A DNA stretch of 16,894 nucleotides. Source: Bacteroidales bacterium (GTDB taxonomy: Bacteria > Bacteroidota > Bacteroidia > Bacteroidales > UBA3824). The notes beneath the pieces were generated by a model. That model saw only the letters and a program-made list of their open reading frames with translations, had not been told where the DNA came from and ran no database searches. Made by a program: the position numbers and the translations under genes. Below, in pieces: positions 1-8,100 of the stretch. The stretch's first letter is position 1. Each line of letters starts with the position of its first letter. The stretch lies in assembly GCA_017645985.1 (NCBI GenBank), contig JAGCNK010000089.1, positions 1-16,894 of the forward strand, given 5' to 3'.

Positions 1-1
1 A

Positions 2-880
2 AAATCAATATATATTAAATTTACAGAAATTCTACAACAAAAAAACAATACTCAAGGTGTTCTATTATATGCTAAAATACCTTCATTGGAGGATAAAAAA
101 ATTGGACTTATGGAGTGTTATTGTAAAAACGTTGAACAGAAAATAGTTACATTAATATATGTAAGATTTAAACCGACCGAAAGTTATCCAAAATTAGATT
201 ATTATGAATTAAACAAATACTTGAATGAACAAGCCTTCAATCAATTGTTTAGAGAATTCATAATTGATACTATACATTTTGATGCTTTTTTCCAAAAGGA
301 TTCTTTGTTTTATAATGGATTGGATAGTAGTTTGAAAGAATCGTATGATAGATTTTTAATTAACAAACAAAAATTTTTCTCCCAGGATTTCAAAGATATA
401 AAAAACGACACAATAATAACATATTTTGAGGAATGTATGAATTTACCAAATTATTTTATTAACTCTATTATGTTGTCTGATTCAATCAAAAATCGACTCA
501 AATCTAATATTGACCAAAGCCATAATCGCTTAACAACTATAAAAAATATCGGCGATTATTTTTTTATAACAAATAAAGAGAAAAAAAGGGGAGATAATAA
601 ATATGTTGGAGGTTTTCATTACACAAGATACAAAGGTGGAGTATTGTTTAAAACCGATCAAAGTTTTGATACTCGATATGATCAATGTGCCCATGAATTT
701 GGTCATTGGTTAGGATTACCGCATTCATTTCGCAAACAACCCGACGCGACTTCTGACGAAAGAATAAAAATACCATTTTATTTCCTTGTAAAAATGATGA
801 AAGATACACAAACCAATTATATGGATTATGATATTACTAGAAAATCATGGTTTAAAAATCAATTAATCAATGTAAAATGA
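2..880 (+). CDS. Metzincin-type zinc metalloprotease, 5'-truncated by window edge
   Basis: The reading frame is open from base 2 with no stop, so the true start lies outside the window. The TTG at 86 is only an internal codon. The visible 292 residues carry the extended zinc motif HEFGHWLGLPH (692-724): three His ligands and the catalytic Glu of HExxHxxGxxH. A downstream NYMDY (about 815-829) fits the Met-turn of metzincins such as the M12/M43 clans. I see no transmembrane segment in the visible part, and the protein ends about 16 residues after the Met-turn, so the protease domain is C-terminal. In established metzincins the domain hydrolyses peptide bonds using Zn2+. The stop codon overlaps the start of the next gene (ATGA), suggesting translational coupling. 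The stretch is far more AT-rich than the rest of the window, hinting at acquisition by transfer. It may be the C-terminal toxin domain of a larger polymorphic effector, or a stand-alone secreted protease. The fold is confident; the role is inferred. Confidence 0.85.
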   Translation, partial: KSIYIKFTEILQQKNNTQGVLLYAKIPSLEDKKIGLMECYCKNVEQKIVTLIYVRFKPTESYPKLDYYELNKYLNEQAFNQLFREFIIDTIHFDAFFQKDSLFYNGLDSSLKESYDRFLINKQKFFSQDFKDIKNDTIITYFEECMNLPNYFINSIMLSDSIKNRLKSNIDQSHNRLTTIKNIGDYFFITNKEKKRGDNKYVGGFHYTRYKGGVLFKTDQSFDTRYDQCAHEFGHWLGLPHSFRKQPDATSDERIKIPFYFLVKMMKDTQTNYMDYDITRKSWFKNQLINVK

Positions 881-1926
881 GAACAATTATTTTAATTATT
901 TTTTTTCTTCTTTTTTATTGCCATGCAATAGGGCAAAAAATTAAAATTACTTCAGATAGTTTGTGGCATTATTTGCAACAAAAGGAAGATTTATATTCTT
1001 GTTTTAATAATAGAAACATCGATCCTGTAATTGACAATTTTATTATTTGGAATAATGAAAAAGATTTCTATTTCAATGATAGTTTAAAACATCAACTAAT
1101 TGACATTTTCAATGATTCAATTAGTTGGGCTAAATATGCGGCAAAATGTGTAAGACACAGTTTGGAAAATGAAACAGATGAATACAAACATAATGCATTG
1201 AAAGGTTTTTTAAGAAGAAAATTTGACAGCAAGGCTTTTGCAGATAGTATATTAAAAGATGCTACTTTATTTGAAATATATTTTGACTCTCTTTGTACCT
1301 TCGAGGAAAATAGAAGTTTCGAAGAAGGTTTAAGTCGAATAGGATATTTTTATATTCCATATAGGTTAAAAAAAATTATTTCCCATTCATATTATTTTGA
1401 AGTATATAATAAAATGTTATATTATTGGAAACAATCAGGCTGTTCAAATCGAGACTTCTATTATGTATATCTTCTAAATGTTGGTTGTCCGGATGTAATT
1501 TCAGAATTAGATAAAATGTTAGATAATAGTGAGTGGGATTATGATTTAATAAATTATTTGACAGATAATTATAGTTCAGAATCAATCAAGTTATTGATTA
1601 AAGCATTAGATAAAACATATTTAGTAGATGGTGATTTGATGGAAATTGATGTTTCTCTAAATGTAAAACTTTTACTTCGATTGAACAGACTGACTTGGTT
1701 TACTGAAATAGGTTATTTAATTAACTCTGATTTATATTACAAGGTTGTTGATATTATCAGACATATTTCTGCAAATATCTATGAGCCTAAAGGTAACGAA
1801 CTTATGGCAAAGTATATTATTGAAAATAAAGACATTATTGTACCATTTTTTGAGACTGCTTATAAAAAATGTTCAGAGCAAGAACTCTATTGGAAACAAA
1901 ACATGCCCTATTACAAAAAAGAATAG
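877..1926 (+). CDS. Exported protein of unknown function; candidate immunity partner of the upstream metalloprotease
   Basis: I do not recognise a family for this 349-aa protein. The N-terminus is a typical signal peptide: MR followed by a hydrophobic run rich in Ile, Leu and Phe, ending near residue 20 (CHAIGQ). No lipobox Cys is obvious, so the product is probably periplasmic. The mature part is rich in Leu, Ile, Tyr, Asp and Lys, and looks mainly alpha-helical, possibly of repeat (HEAT-like) type around residues 195-300. I see no catalytic motif. The start ATG overlaps the metalloprotease stop codon by 4 bases and the gene shares its extreme AT content, so both were probably acquired and are expressed together. 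A small or medium exported partner directly after a protease-toxin domain is the layout expected of an immunity protein, but that role is inferred from position only. Confidence 0.7.
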   Translation: MRTIILIIFFLLFYCHAIGQKIKITSDSLWHYLQQKEDLYSCFNNRNIDPVIDNFIIWNNEKDFYFNDSLKHQLIDIFNDSISWAKYAAKCVRHSLENETDEYKHNALKGFLRRKFDSKAFADSILKDATLFEIYFDSLCTFEENRSFEEGLSRIGYFYIPYRLKKIISHSYYFEVYNKMLYYWKQSGCSNRDFYYVYLLNVGCPDVISELDKMLDNSEWDYDLINYLTDNYSSESIKLLIKALDKTYLVDGDLMEIDVSLNVKLLLRLNRLTWFTEIGYLINSDLYYKVVDIIRHISANIYEPKGNELMAKYIIENKDIIVPFFETAYKKCSEQELYWKQNMPYYKKE

Positions 1927-2129
1927 GGGAGCCACACGCTTCTTAAACACATAACAATATAAAAAATGTTTTCAGCCCCTTTATTGGATATCAATAAACG
2001 CTTGACAAACAACATATTGTACCAAGCCATCAAGACCCCTTCAAAGTGCGGGTGTCCCTCGGTATTGCCCTTTCGTGTTTTTCGTAGTTAAAGAAATCTT
2101 CGTTTGATTTATCCCTCAATAATACTCCC

Positions 2130-2153
2130 AGAGACGCGCCGTGGCACGTCTCT
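2130..2153. repeat. 24-bp imperfect palindrome (REP-like)
   Basis: Arms AGAGACGCGCC and GGCACGTCTCT flank a GT dinucleotide; 10 of 11 positions pair. It lies in an intergenic region with other palindromes. From memory, closely similar GAGACGTGCC palindromes are dispersed in many bacterial genomes. There is no T-run after it, so it is not an intrinsic terminator. Confidence 0.6.
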
Positions 2154-2171
2154 ACATCTCAACTACAATAT

Positions 2172-2219
2172 ATTCATTTGAATTCGTTTTTATTCGCTTC
2201 CATTTTTGTTTAAAAAAAA
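2172..2219. repeat. Flanking direct repeat, copy 1 (upstream of Rpn-family gene)
   Basis: The first 39 bases (2172-2210) match 3293-3331 at 35 positions with no gap; both copies then run into an A-tract. It opens with ATTCATTTGAATT, a near palindrome, and ends ATTTTTGTT followed by A residues. TTTG (2177-2180) and CATTTTTG (2201-2208) are separated by 20 bases, the spacing of the predicted promoters in this window, although the first base of the -7 box is C, not T. Confidence 0.75.
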
Positions 2220-2266
2220 CGCGCAAACCCCTCGGGGCGCGCGCCTAAAATATCCATTCCTGTTTC

Positions 2267-2297
2267 TTGGAGAATAGAAAATAAAGTCCTATATTTG
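2267..2297 (+). promoter_or_regulatory. Predicted Bacteroidota promoter of the Rpn-family gene
   Basis: TTG (2267-2269), a 20-base spacer, then TATATTTG (2290-2297) matches the Bacteroidota -33/-7 pattern (TTTG ... TAnnTTTG). Transcription would start near 2303, leaving a leader of about 18 bases before the ATG at 2322. Confidence 0.7.
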
Positions 2298-2321
2298 CGG
2301 AGAATAATAAATAAGTAGAAT

Positions 2322-3281
2322 ATGGCACAGGAACGCTACATAAACCCATACACCGACTTTGGCTTCAAGAAACTCTTCGGCACGGAGTTCAACAAAGACC
2401 TCCTGATCAGTTTCCTCAACGCCCTTTTTGAAAAGAGCAACCAGATACCCAAAGACGAAATCGCAGACCTGACCTACCTGAACGCCGAGAAACTCGGCCG
2501 TTCAGCCTCCGAGCGCCGCGCCATATTCGACGTCTACTGCACCACCAAAAGCGGCGCAAAGTTTATCGTGGAGATGCAAAACGTGTTCCAGCAGTTCTTC
2601 AAGGACAGGAGCCTCTATTACTCATCGTTCCCAATCCGCGAGATGGCAAAGAGAGATACCGCCAACGAGCATTGGAACTACGAACTCAGCAAGATATACA
2701 CCGTTGGCATTTTGAATTTTGTGTTCAAAGACCAGGAAGAACAAGAAAACGGAGATTATAAGACAGTCAACGAATTTTCAGACGAAGACCTGTTCCACGT
2801 GGTGATGTTGACCGACCTCACTACGAATAAAGTGTTTTACAAAAAGTTGGCATACCTCTATCTCGAAATGCCCAAGTTCAGCAAGACCGAGAGCGAACTC
2901 TTAACAATGTACGACAAATGGCTTTTTGTGCTCAAAAACCTCTCCCGCTTGATGGAACGACCCAAAGAGTTGCAAGAGCGTGTTTTTGAAAAACTATTCC
3001 GCCAAGCCGAGATAGCACAGTTCACCGAAAAAGAGTATTCCGACTATGAAGAGAGCCTACACAACCTGTGGGACATCACCAATGCAATGAACGACGCCGA
3101 AATGAAAGGCTTTGGAAAGGGAAAAGAAATCGGTATAGAACAGGGCATAGAACAAGGACGTACGGAAGGCGCACAGTCTGAAAAAATCGACACCGCCCGC
3201 CGTATGAAAGCCGAAGGTCTTGACATCAGTCTAATTGCAAAAATCACCCAGTTAACCCCTGACGAAATCGCAAAGTTGTAG
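2322..3281 (+). CDS. Rpn-family PD-(D/E)XK nuclease / putative transposase
   Basis: The 319-aa protein starts INPYTDFGFKKLFG, the hallmark N-terminus of the Rpn / TIGR01784 family (PDDEXK_2, 'recombination-promoting nuclease or putative transposase'). The nuclease core is visible: Asp70 in IFDVYC and Glu84-x-Gln86 in FIVEMQ, corresponding to the D...ExQ active site. Residues 263-283 form the GKG..IGIEQGIEQG repeat typical of the C-terminal region, followed by a short helical domain ending SLIAKITQLTPDEIAKL. Length is normal for the family, so the gene appears intact. Family members are metal-dependent DNA endonucleases; some raise recombination in Escherichia coli, others are proposed in phage defence. 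It has its own promoter and a short leader, and near-identical direct repeats lie on both sides. Whether it mobilises itself is unproven. Confidence 0.93.
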   Translation: MAQERYINPYTDFGFKKLFGTEFNKDLLISFLNALFEKSNQIPKDEIADLTYLNAEKLGRSASERRAIFDVYCTTKSGAKFIVEMQNVFQQFFKDRSLYYSSFPIREMAKRDTANEHWNYELSKIYTVGILNFVFKDQEEQENGDYKTVNEFSDEDLFHVVMLTDLTTNKVFYKKLAYLYLEMPKFSKTESELLTMYDKWLFVLKNLSRLMERPKELQERVFEKLFRQAEIAQFTEKEYSDYEESLHNLWDITNAMNDAEMKGFGKGKEIGIEQGIEQGRTEGAQSEKIDTARRMKAEGLDISLIAKITQLTPDEIAKL

Positions 3282-3292
3282 GCCGATCATTA

Positions 3293-3338
3293 ATTCATTT
3301 GAATTTATTTTAATTCGCTTCGATTTTTGTTAAAAAAA
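3293..3338. repeat. Flanking direct repeat, copy 2 (downstream of Rpn-family gene)
   Basis: Bases 3293-3331 match 2172-2210 at 35 of 39 positions. The copy starts 12 bases after the Rpn-family stop codon. TTTG (3298-3301), 20 bases, then GATTTTTG (3322-3329) has promoter-like spacing and lies upstream of the beta-barrel gene at 3384. It could therefore serve as that gene's promoter despite the G in place of the first T of the -7 box. Confidence 0.75.
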
Positions 3339-3343
3339 TATCA

Positions 3344-3363
3344 GGTATCCCGTCCGGGATGCC
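3344..3363. repeat. 20-bp GC-rich palindrome in the leader of the beta-barrel gene
   Basis: GGTATCCCG - TC - CGGGATGCC pairs over nine positions (one T:G). It follows the A-tract of repeat copy 2 and ends 20 bases before the ATG at 3384. No T-run follows, so it is more likely a dispersed palindrome or an mRNA stem than a terminator. Confidence 0.6.
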
Positions 3364-3383
3364 GGTACATTTTTATTCTCATT

Positions 3384-5114
3384 ATGAAACTAATCTCTAC
3401 CATTCTCACCTCCATCATTCTCTTGATGGCGACGCTATCCGTCTCTGCACAGGACATAGAGACCATAGTCCACTCCAAGCCCATCCAATCATCAGGATCG
3501 CTCTCTGCTAGTACCACTCACGAACTTATTACCGATTCCACCCTCGCCGACAATAGTTTTTATTATTATCTCAACGGCAGTCTCACCACCACTTTTTTTG
3601 GTGTGGTAAGCGTTCCTATCAGTTTTGCCTTTACCGACAACACCCTCACCAAAAACGCAGCCTTGCCGTTCAACAGGTTTTCTTTGAGCCCCACATATAA
3701 AGGTTATACACTGTATTTGGGATTCAATAGTATGACATTTTCGCAATATACTATGTCGGGGCACGATTATCTTGGCATAGGCGCGGCGTATCAAAATGCT
3801 GAATGGGACATAGCCGCATTTTATGGACGATTGCGCAAGGCTTGTGCCCCCGATTCGGCCGCCACCAAGTTTGATATTGGCTACAAACGTGTTGGTGGAG
3901 GATTCAAAGTGGGACGCAATTTTGACAATATGACGGTTGCTGGCAATGTTATTTGTATCGGAGACAAAAAAAACACGGTGTCGTTTGACGGATATCCAGA
4001 AATGTATATTCCAGCCAAACAGAATATAGCATCGTCGATAGAGTTGGGCACTACATTGATCCCTCGCCTTAATGTTCGCGGCGAATATGCGTTCAGCATC
4101 TTGAAACGAAAGTATACCATCGACAGTTTGTCTAATGAGCAGATCCGTTCTGAGGCTGCATTGAATTACACTTCGGTTTTTCACGCATACAATTTTGCTA
4201 TGGATTATTCGCTTGGCAACAGTCAGGTTGGATTGGCCTACAAGTATATGCCGCCCAACTACGAGACGCTCGGAGGCTACTATTTCAGCGAAGACCAGCG
4301 TCAGATCACAGCCACATTCAGCACAATGATAGCCGACAGGATAGCAGTGGCAGGCGATGCGGGTTTTAGTCGCGACAATGTGAAGAACCAGAAAATATCC
4401 ACCAACAAAAATATGGTGTATTCGATAAATGTGTCGGGTAATCCTACGCAACGGTTGAATATGTCGGCTTCGTTTAACAACGACCAAAGCTATATCAATA
4501 TCCGCGACAACTATCGGCAGCTGATTCAGACATCACAATTTGAAGACCTTGACACCAACAATTACTCGCAGCTAAGCAGCACGTCGATGCTGTCGATGAC
4601 ATATACTCCGGGCAGCTCGCAGCAAGTGTCGCATGCTATCAGTGCCGACTTTACTTATCAGACAACGAGCGAAAACCAACGCTACGACACGCTCACAGCC
4701 CAAGCACGGATATTAAATGTGAACACAGGCTATACTTGCTCTTTTTCTGAGATAGGCACGTCGCTGTCGGTAAGGGGAGGATTCAACCGGTCTAAAACCC
4801 AGATGCAGACTGTGGATGTTGCAACAGTGAGCGCAGGTGTGGCACGCAGTTTTAAAAATTCTCTTTCGCTATCTGCCGATGCCACTTTTGCGCAAACCCG
4901 ATACGATACAATATCGTCACACATATCTAATGTGAGGTTTTCGGCGGCATATACTTTTTTTGAAAAACACAACATATCGCTGTCGGCGGTATATATACAC
5001 AACTCGGTATCGGCAACCCTCAAAAACCGCCTCACCGTCAATTTTAACTATTCCTACACATTTGCTCTTAAACGGAAAGATAACAATGAAAACAATGAGA
5101 ACAGACAGTTGTAA
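3384..5114 (+). CDS. Probable outer-membrane beta-barrel protein, uncharacterised
   Basis: I chose ATG 3384 because it begins a clean signal peptide (MKLISTILTS..., cleavage expected after SVSA, residue 23). The upstream TTG at 3327 would add 19 unlikely residues and lies inside the flanking repeat. The 576-aa product alternates polar residues with aromatic and small ones throughout, for example YKGYTLYLGFNSMTF, YNFAMDYSLGNSQVGLAYKY and the final VNFNYSYTFAL. This is the pattern of many amphipathic beta-strands, so an outer-membrane barrel is likely. It lacks a TonB box, plug or carboxypeptidase-like N-domain, so it is not a SusC-type receptor. The C-terminus is an Asn/Glu-rich tail encoded where the next gene overlaps by 29 bases. 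The overlap suggests coupled translation with the giant protein downstream, perhaps as export or anchoring partner. Function is unknown. Confidence 0.75.
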   Translation: MKLISTILTSIILLMATLSVSAQDIETIVHSKPIQSSGSLSASTTHELITDSTLADNSFYYYLNGSLTTTFFGVVSVPISFAFTDNTLTKNAALPFNRFSLSPTYKGYTLYLGFNSMTFSQYTMSGHDYLGIGAAYQNAEWDIAAFYGRLRKACAPDSAATKFDIGYKRVGGGFKVGRNFDNMTVAGNVICIGDKKNTVSFDGYPEMYIPAKQNIASSIELGTTLIPRLNVRGEYAFSILKRKYTIDSLSNEQIRSEAALNYTSVFHAYNFAMDYSLGNSQVGLAYKYMPPNYETLGGYYFSEDQRQITATFSTMIADRIAVAGDAGFSRDNVKNQKISTNKNMVYSINVSGNPTQRLNMSASFNNDQSYINIRDNYRQLIQTSQFEDLDTNNYSQLSSTSMLSMTYTPGSSQQVSHAISADFTYQTTSENQRYDTLTAQARILNVNTGYTCSFSEIGTSLSVRGGFNRSKTQMQTVDVATVSAGVARSFKNSLSLSADATFAQTRYDTISSHISNVRFSAAYTFFEKHNISLSAVYIHNSVSATLKNRLTVNFNYSYTFALKRKDNNENNENRQL

Positions 5115-8100
5115 GCGTTCAGCTATATTGCTGATAATGCTATTCGCATTATGGTTGTACCCTCATAATGCTCAAAGCCAGGATGTTGAACAGAATGCGA
5201 TAGAACTTATGCAAGACACCGCCAACGCCAAGAGGGTGAGAGCAGCTATTGAGATGGCAAACAAGGTTAAAAAACTTGGAAACTATATCAAAAACTTGCA
5301 GGAGGTTTTGTCAAACGGCGAACTGCCCCTGCCGTGCGGCCTCGGCGAAGGCAAATATATATTGGTATTGTCGGATATGCAGCATGGCACCGACGGACTG
5401 ACAAAAATCACAGCTTCTACATCCATCGCCCTAGAGCACGACACAATAGCTTTTGGCGGCACTTGCACGCTTAGCGGCCAGTGTGGAACGTCGATGCCGG
5501 CAAAAATGGAACTGCTAGCCCAACGGTCGGTTTCAATAGGCAAAAGCGTTCGGCTAACATTCAACAAAGGTTCGTACTGCGAATTTGACTGCGATGGTAT
5601 CACTCAGTTTTTTGCCGACATCACTGTCACCATCACATCCGATAAGATAGTTGCCTACGATAGCGATTTCAAACCGTTAAACAAAAAACCGTCGTTCAAT
5701 ATTCAAACATATTTTGAATCGTTTGAAGACCTGACTTTCGAAATAGACTCGAAACTTAATTTTGGTATTTCTGGACTCAACGACTTTGTGTTCTCTATAG
5801 AGCATCTTGTGTTAGACAAAAGTGAAACACGCACTCCCGCCTCGGTACGATTCCCTGACAATTATTTCAGTTCCAATTCTGAAATACAGCTTTGGGAGGG
5901 TTTGTCGGCAAAAACTATCGCTGTGACCCTGCCAGAAAGTTTTTGCAAAAATGGCAACACGCGTACAACAGTTGGGTGCAACAGCCTTATTATCGATAAA
6001 CACGGATTATCTGTTGCCGCTTTTGTGGAAGGCCTTCCTCATCCAAAGATTGACACTACGAAATGGCAGCTGATGGCCGAATCAGCAAACATTTCGCTCA
6101 CTAAAAACAAGATTGACAGCATAAGTTTCTATGGCATAGCCAATATTCCTCCGTTTGGCAAAAATTCAAAAATGGATTTCGCGGCCTGCTACAACGACAT
6201 CAGCAAGCAGTTTGACGTCAAATGTAACTTACAAGACCACCTCGACTTTCCTGTTTTCGGTGCCAATCTTGCTCTCAAACCCACGTCGTATATCAATTTA
6301 ACCGTCGGGAAAAATGATTTCACTTCCCTGATACACGCCGACGGCACGCTGTCTATTAATACCGCAATTGAAAATATGAATGTGTCGTTGCCCGAAATCA
6401 AGTTTGAGGGTATGGAGATAAGCAACCGAAAGCCATATTTCAAGCCTGGTGTAATGTCTCTGGCTGTTTCAAAAGTCTCACTGCCCTCTATAGCCGGCTT
6501 CCAGTTAGAAATCGACAATATTGGTTTCGAAGGAGAGGCATTGGCGTTTGATATAAAGTTGAAACTAAATGAGATGCTTAATGGCGCGGCTCGACTCAAT
6601 GTGATTGGCAACTTTGACACGTACAAGATTAAAAACGTTACCCTTTCTCGGGCTGAGGTGCATTACAAGGCGGAAAACACTTTGGCTATCGATGGTTCAG
6701 TAGAGCTTAAGAAGGGCGACGATATCTACGGCAACGGATTCCGCGGCGACCTTGACCTGAAACTGCTCAACCGCTACGGACTCCAAGCAGTTGGTGTATT
6801 TGGCAAAAAAGACGGATTGCGCTATTTCCTTGCCGACGTTATGTTAGAGGCCAATCCTATTTTCACCATTCCGCCGTGCATTAACGTTTCGGGATTGGGC
6901 GGAGGTCTTTACCGCCATATGGATCAAACTTTGCAAAACTATTCTTTTGGCAAAGCCTTGTCGGGTATTTGCTATGTGCCAAATGAGAATGTTGGATTCG
7001 GGTTCATTGCCCACACAAATTTTTACGTGGGGCAGAAAAACACTTTCAATGCAAAAACTTCGTTTGAAATTCAATTCAATAACAACTGGGGACTCAACTA
7101 TGTGCAACTCAAAGGCGATGCGGCATTTATGCGTGACCCCAAAAAATGGGGCGGACTGAGCGAAGGTGTGATGGCGGCAACCAAGGACCGTATGTCAGCC
7201 GGAGGTGTAGCCAAACTAAAAAAAGAGGATAAGCCGTCGGAAGACAAGCCCAAAGATGGTGGCGACGGCATACTCACGGCGTCAATACTTATGAAATACG
7301 ACAACAATAGCAAGATTTTCAACGCCGATCTCAAAACATTTCTCAATTCTGGCATTATCAAAGGCACAGGCGCAAACAATCTGCTTGTATGGGCAAAGGC
7401 GCAGTTTGGCAATGCCGATTGGTATCTCCATATGGGTACTCCTCAAAACAAATGCGGTGTAAAAGTGCTTGATTTTGTAACGTTAGACTCATACTTTATG
7501 CTTGGTAACGGTTTGCCCGAAATGCCGCCACCACCGTCGCAGGTGCTCAAAGACCTCAGTCAGTCTGAAAAAGATAAGTTCCTGAAACGAATTCACAACG
7601 ATATGCCTTCCTCAGGTAAAGGTATCGCTTTCGGTTTGGCGTTCTCTACCGATATAAGTTGCACTGTTGGTCCGTTTTATGCAGGCATCGACCTCGGTGC
7701 CGGAGGTGAGTTTATGCTCGCTGACTATGGTAAAAACGCCTACTGTAAGGGACGTTCTGGCACTTTGGGTCTCAACGGATGGTATGCCGAAGCTCAGGTT
7801 TGGGCATATTTGGATGCGGCTGTGGGTATCAAGGCAAAAATATTTGGCAAAACAAAAAAGTTTGATTTTTTAAGTCTCCATTCGGGAGCATGTCTCAAAG
7901 GTATGGGACCCAACCCTTTTTACTTTACAGGAATTATCACTGGTAGTTACAAAATACTCGGTGGCTTGCTTAAAGGTACTTGCCATATAGATTTCGAATG
8001 CGGCACAAAATGTGAGCCTGTTAAAGATGAACCGCTATTGGGCGAAGATATGATTTCGCAGATTACTCCTGGCAATGGCGAAAAAGATGTAAATGTGTTT

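Larger units (their letters stand above)
1927..2321. other. Intergenic, repeat-rich spacer before the Rpn-family gene
   Basis: This 395-base gap shows no convincing gene. Composition changes from the AT-rich left unit to mixed content. It contains a 24-bp imperfect palindrome (2130-2153), the first copy of a direct repeat (2172-2219), a GC-rich hairpin (2221-2242: GCGC, AAA bulge, CCCC-TC-GGGG, then GCGC) with no following T-run, and a promoter (2267-2297). The segment around 2070-2110 (TTTCGTGTTTTTCGTAGTTA) is reminiscent, from memory, of dispersed noncoding repeats in Bacteroidales; I cannot check this. Confidence 0.6.

Noticed and set aside
1918..1944. AAGAA ... TTCTT as a terminator after the AT-rich unit
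   Set aside because: Only five A/T-rich pairs with a long loop and no T-run.
1966..2091. 41-codon open frame between the AT-rich unit and the Rpn-family gene
   Set aside because: No promoter or family resemblance. Its end lies in a repeat-like noncoding stretch, so it is probably chance.
2070..2320. CRISPR-like array
   Set aside because: Repeats here differ from one another and are not regularly spaced; no spacer structure or cas gene is present.
3327..3383. Upstream TTG start for the barrel gene
   Set aside because: It would place 19 residues encoded by the repeat and hairpin before a perfect signal peptide; ATG 3384 is better.
3492..4487. 331-aa antisense open frame inside the barrel gene
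   Set aside because: It is a shadow of a well-supported + strand gene. The translation is basic and Ile/His-rich without motifs and has no promoter.
4960..5085. Upstream ATG start for the giant exported protein
   Set aside because: It would overlap the barrel gene by 155 bases and bury the signal peptide; ATG 5086 fits better.
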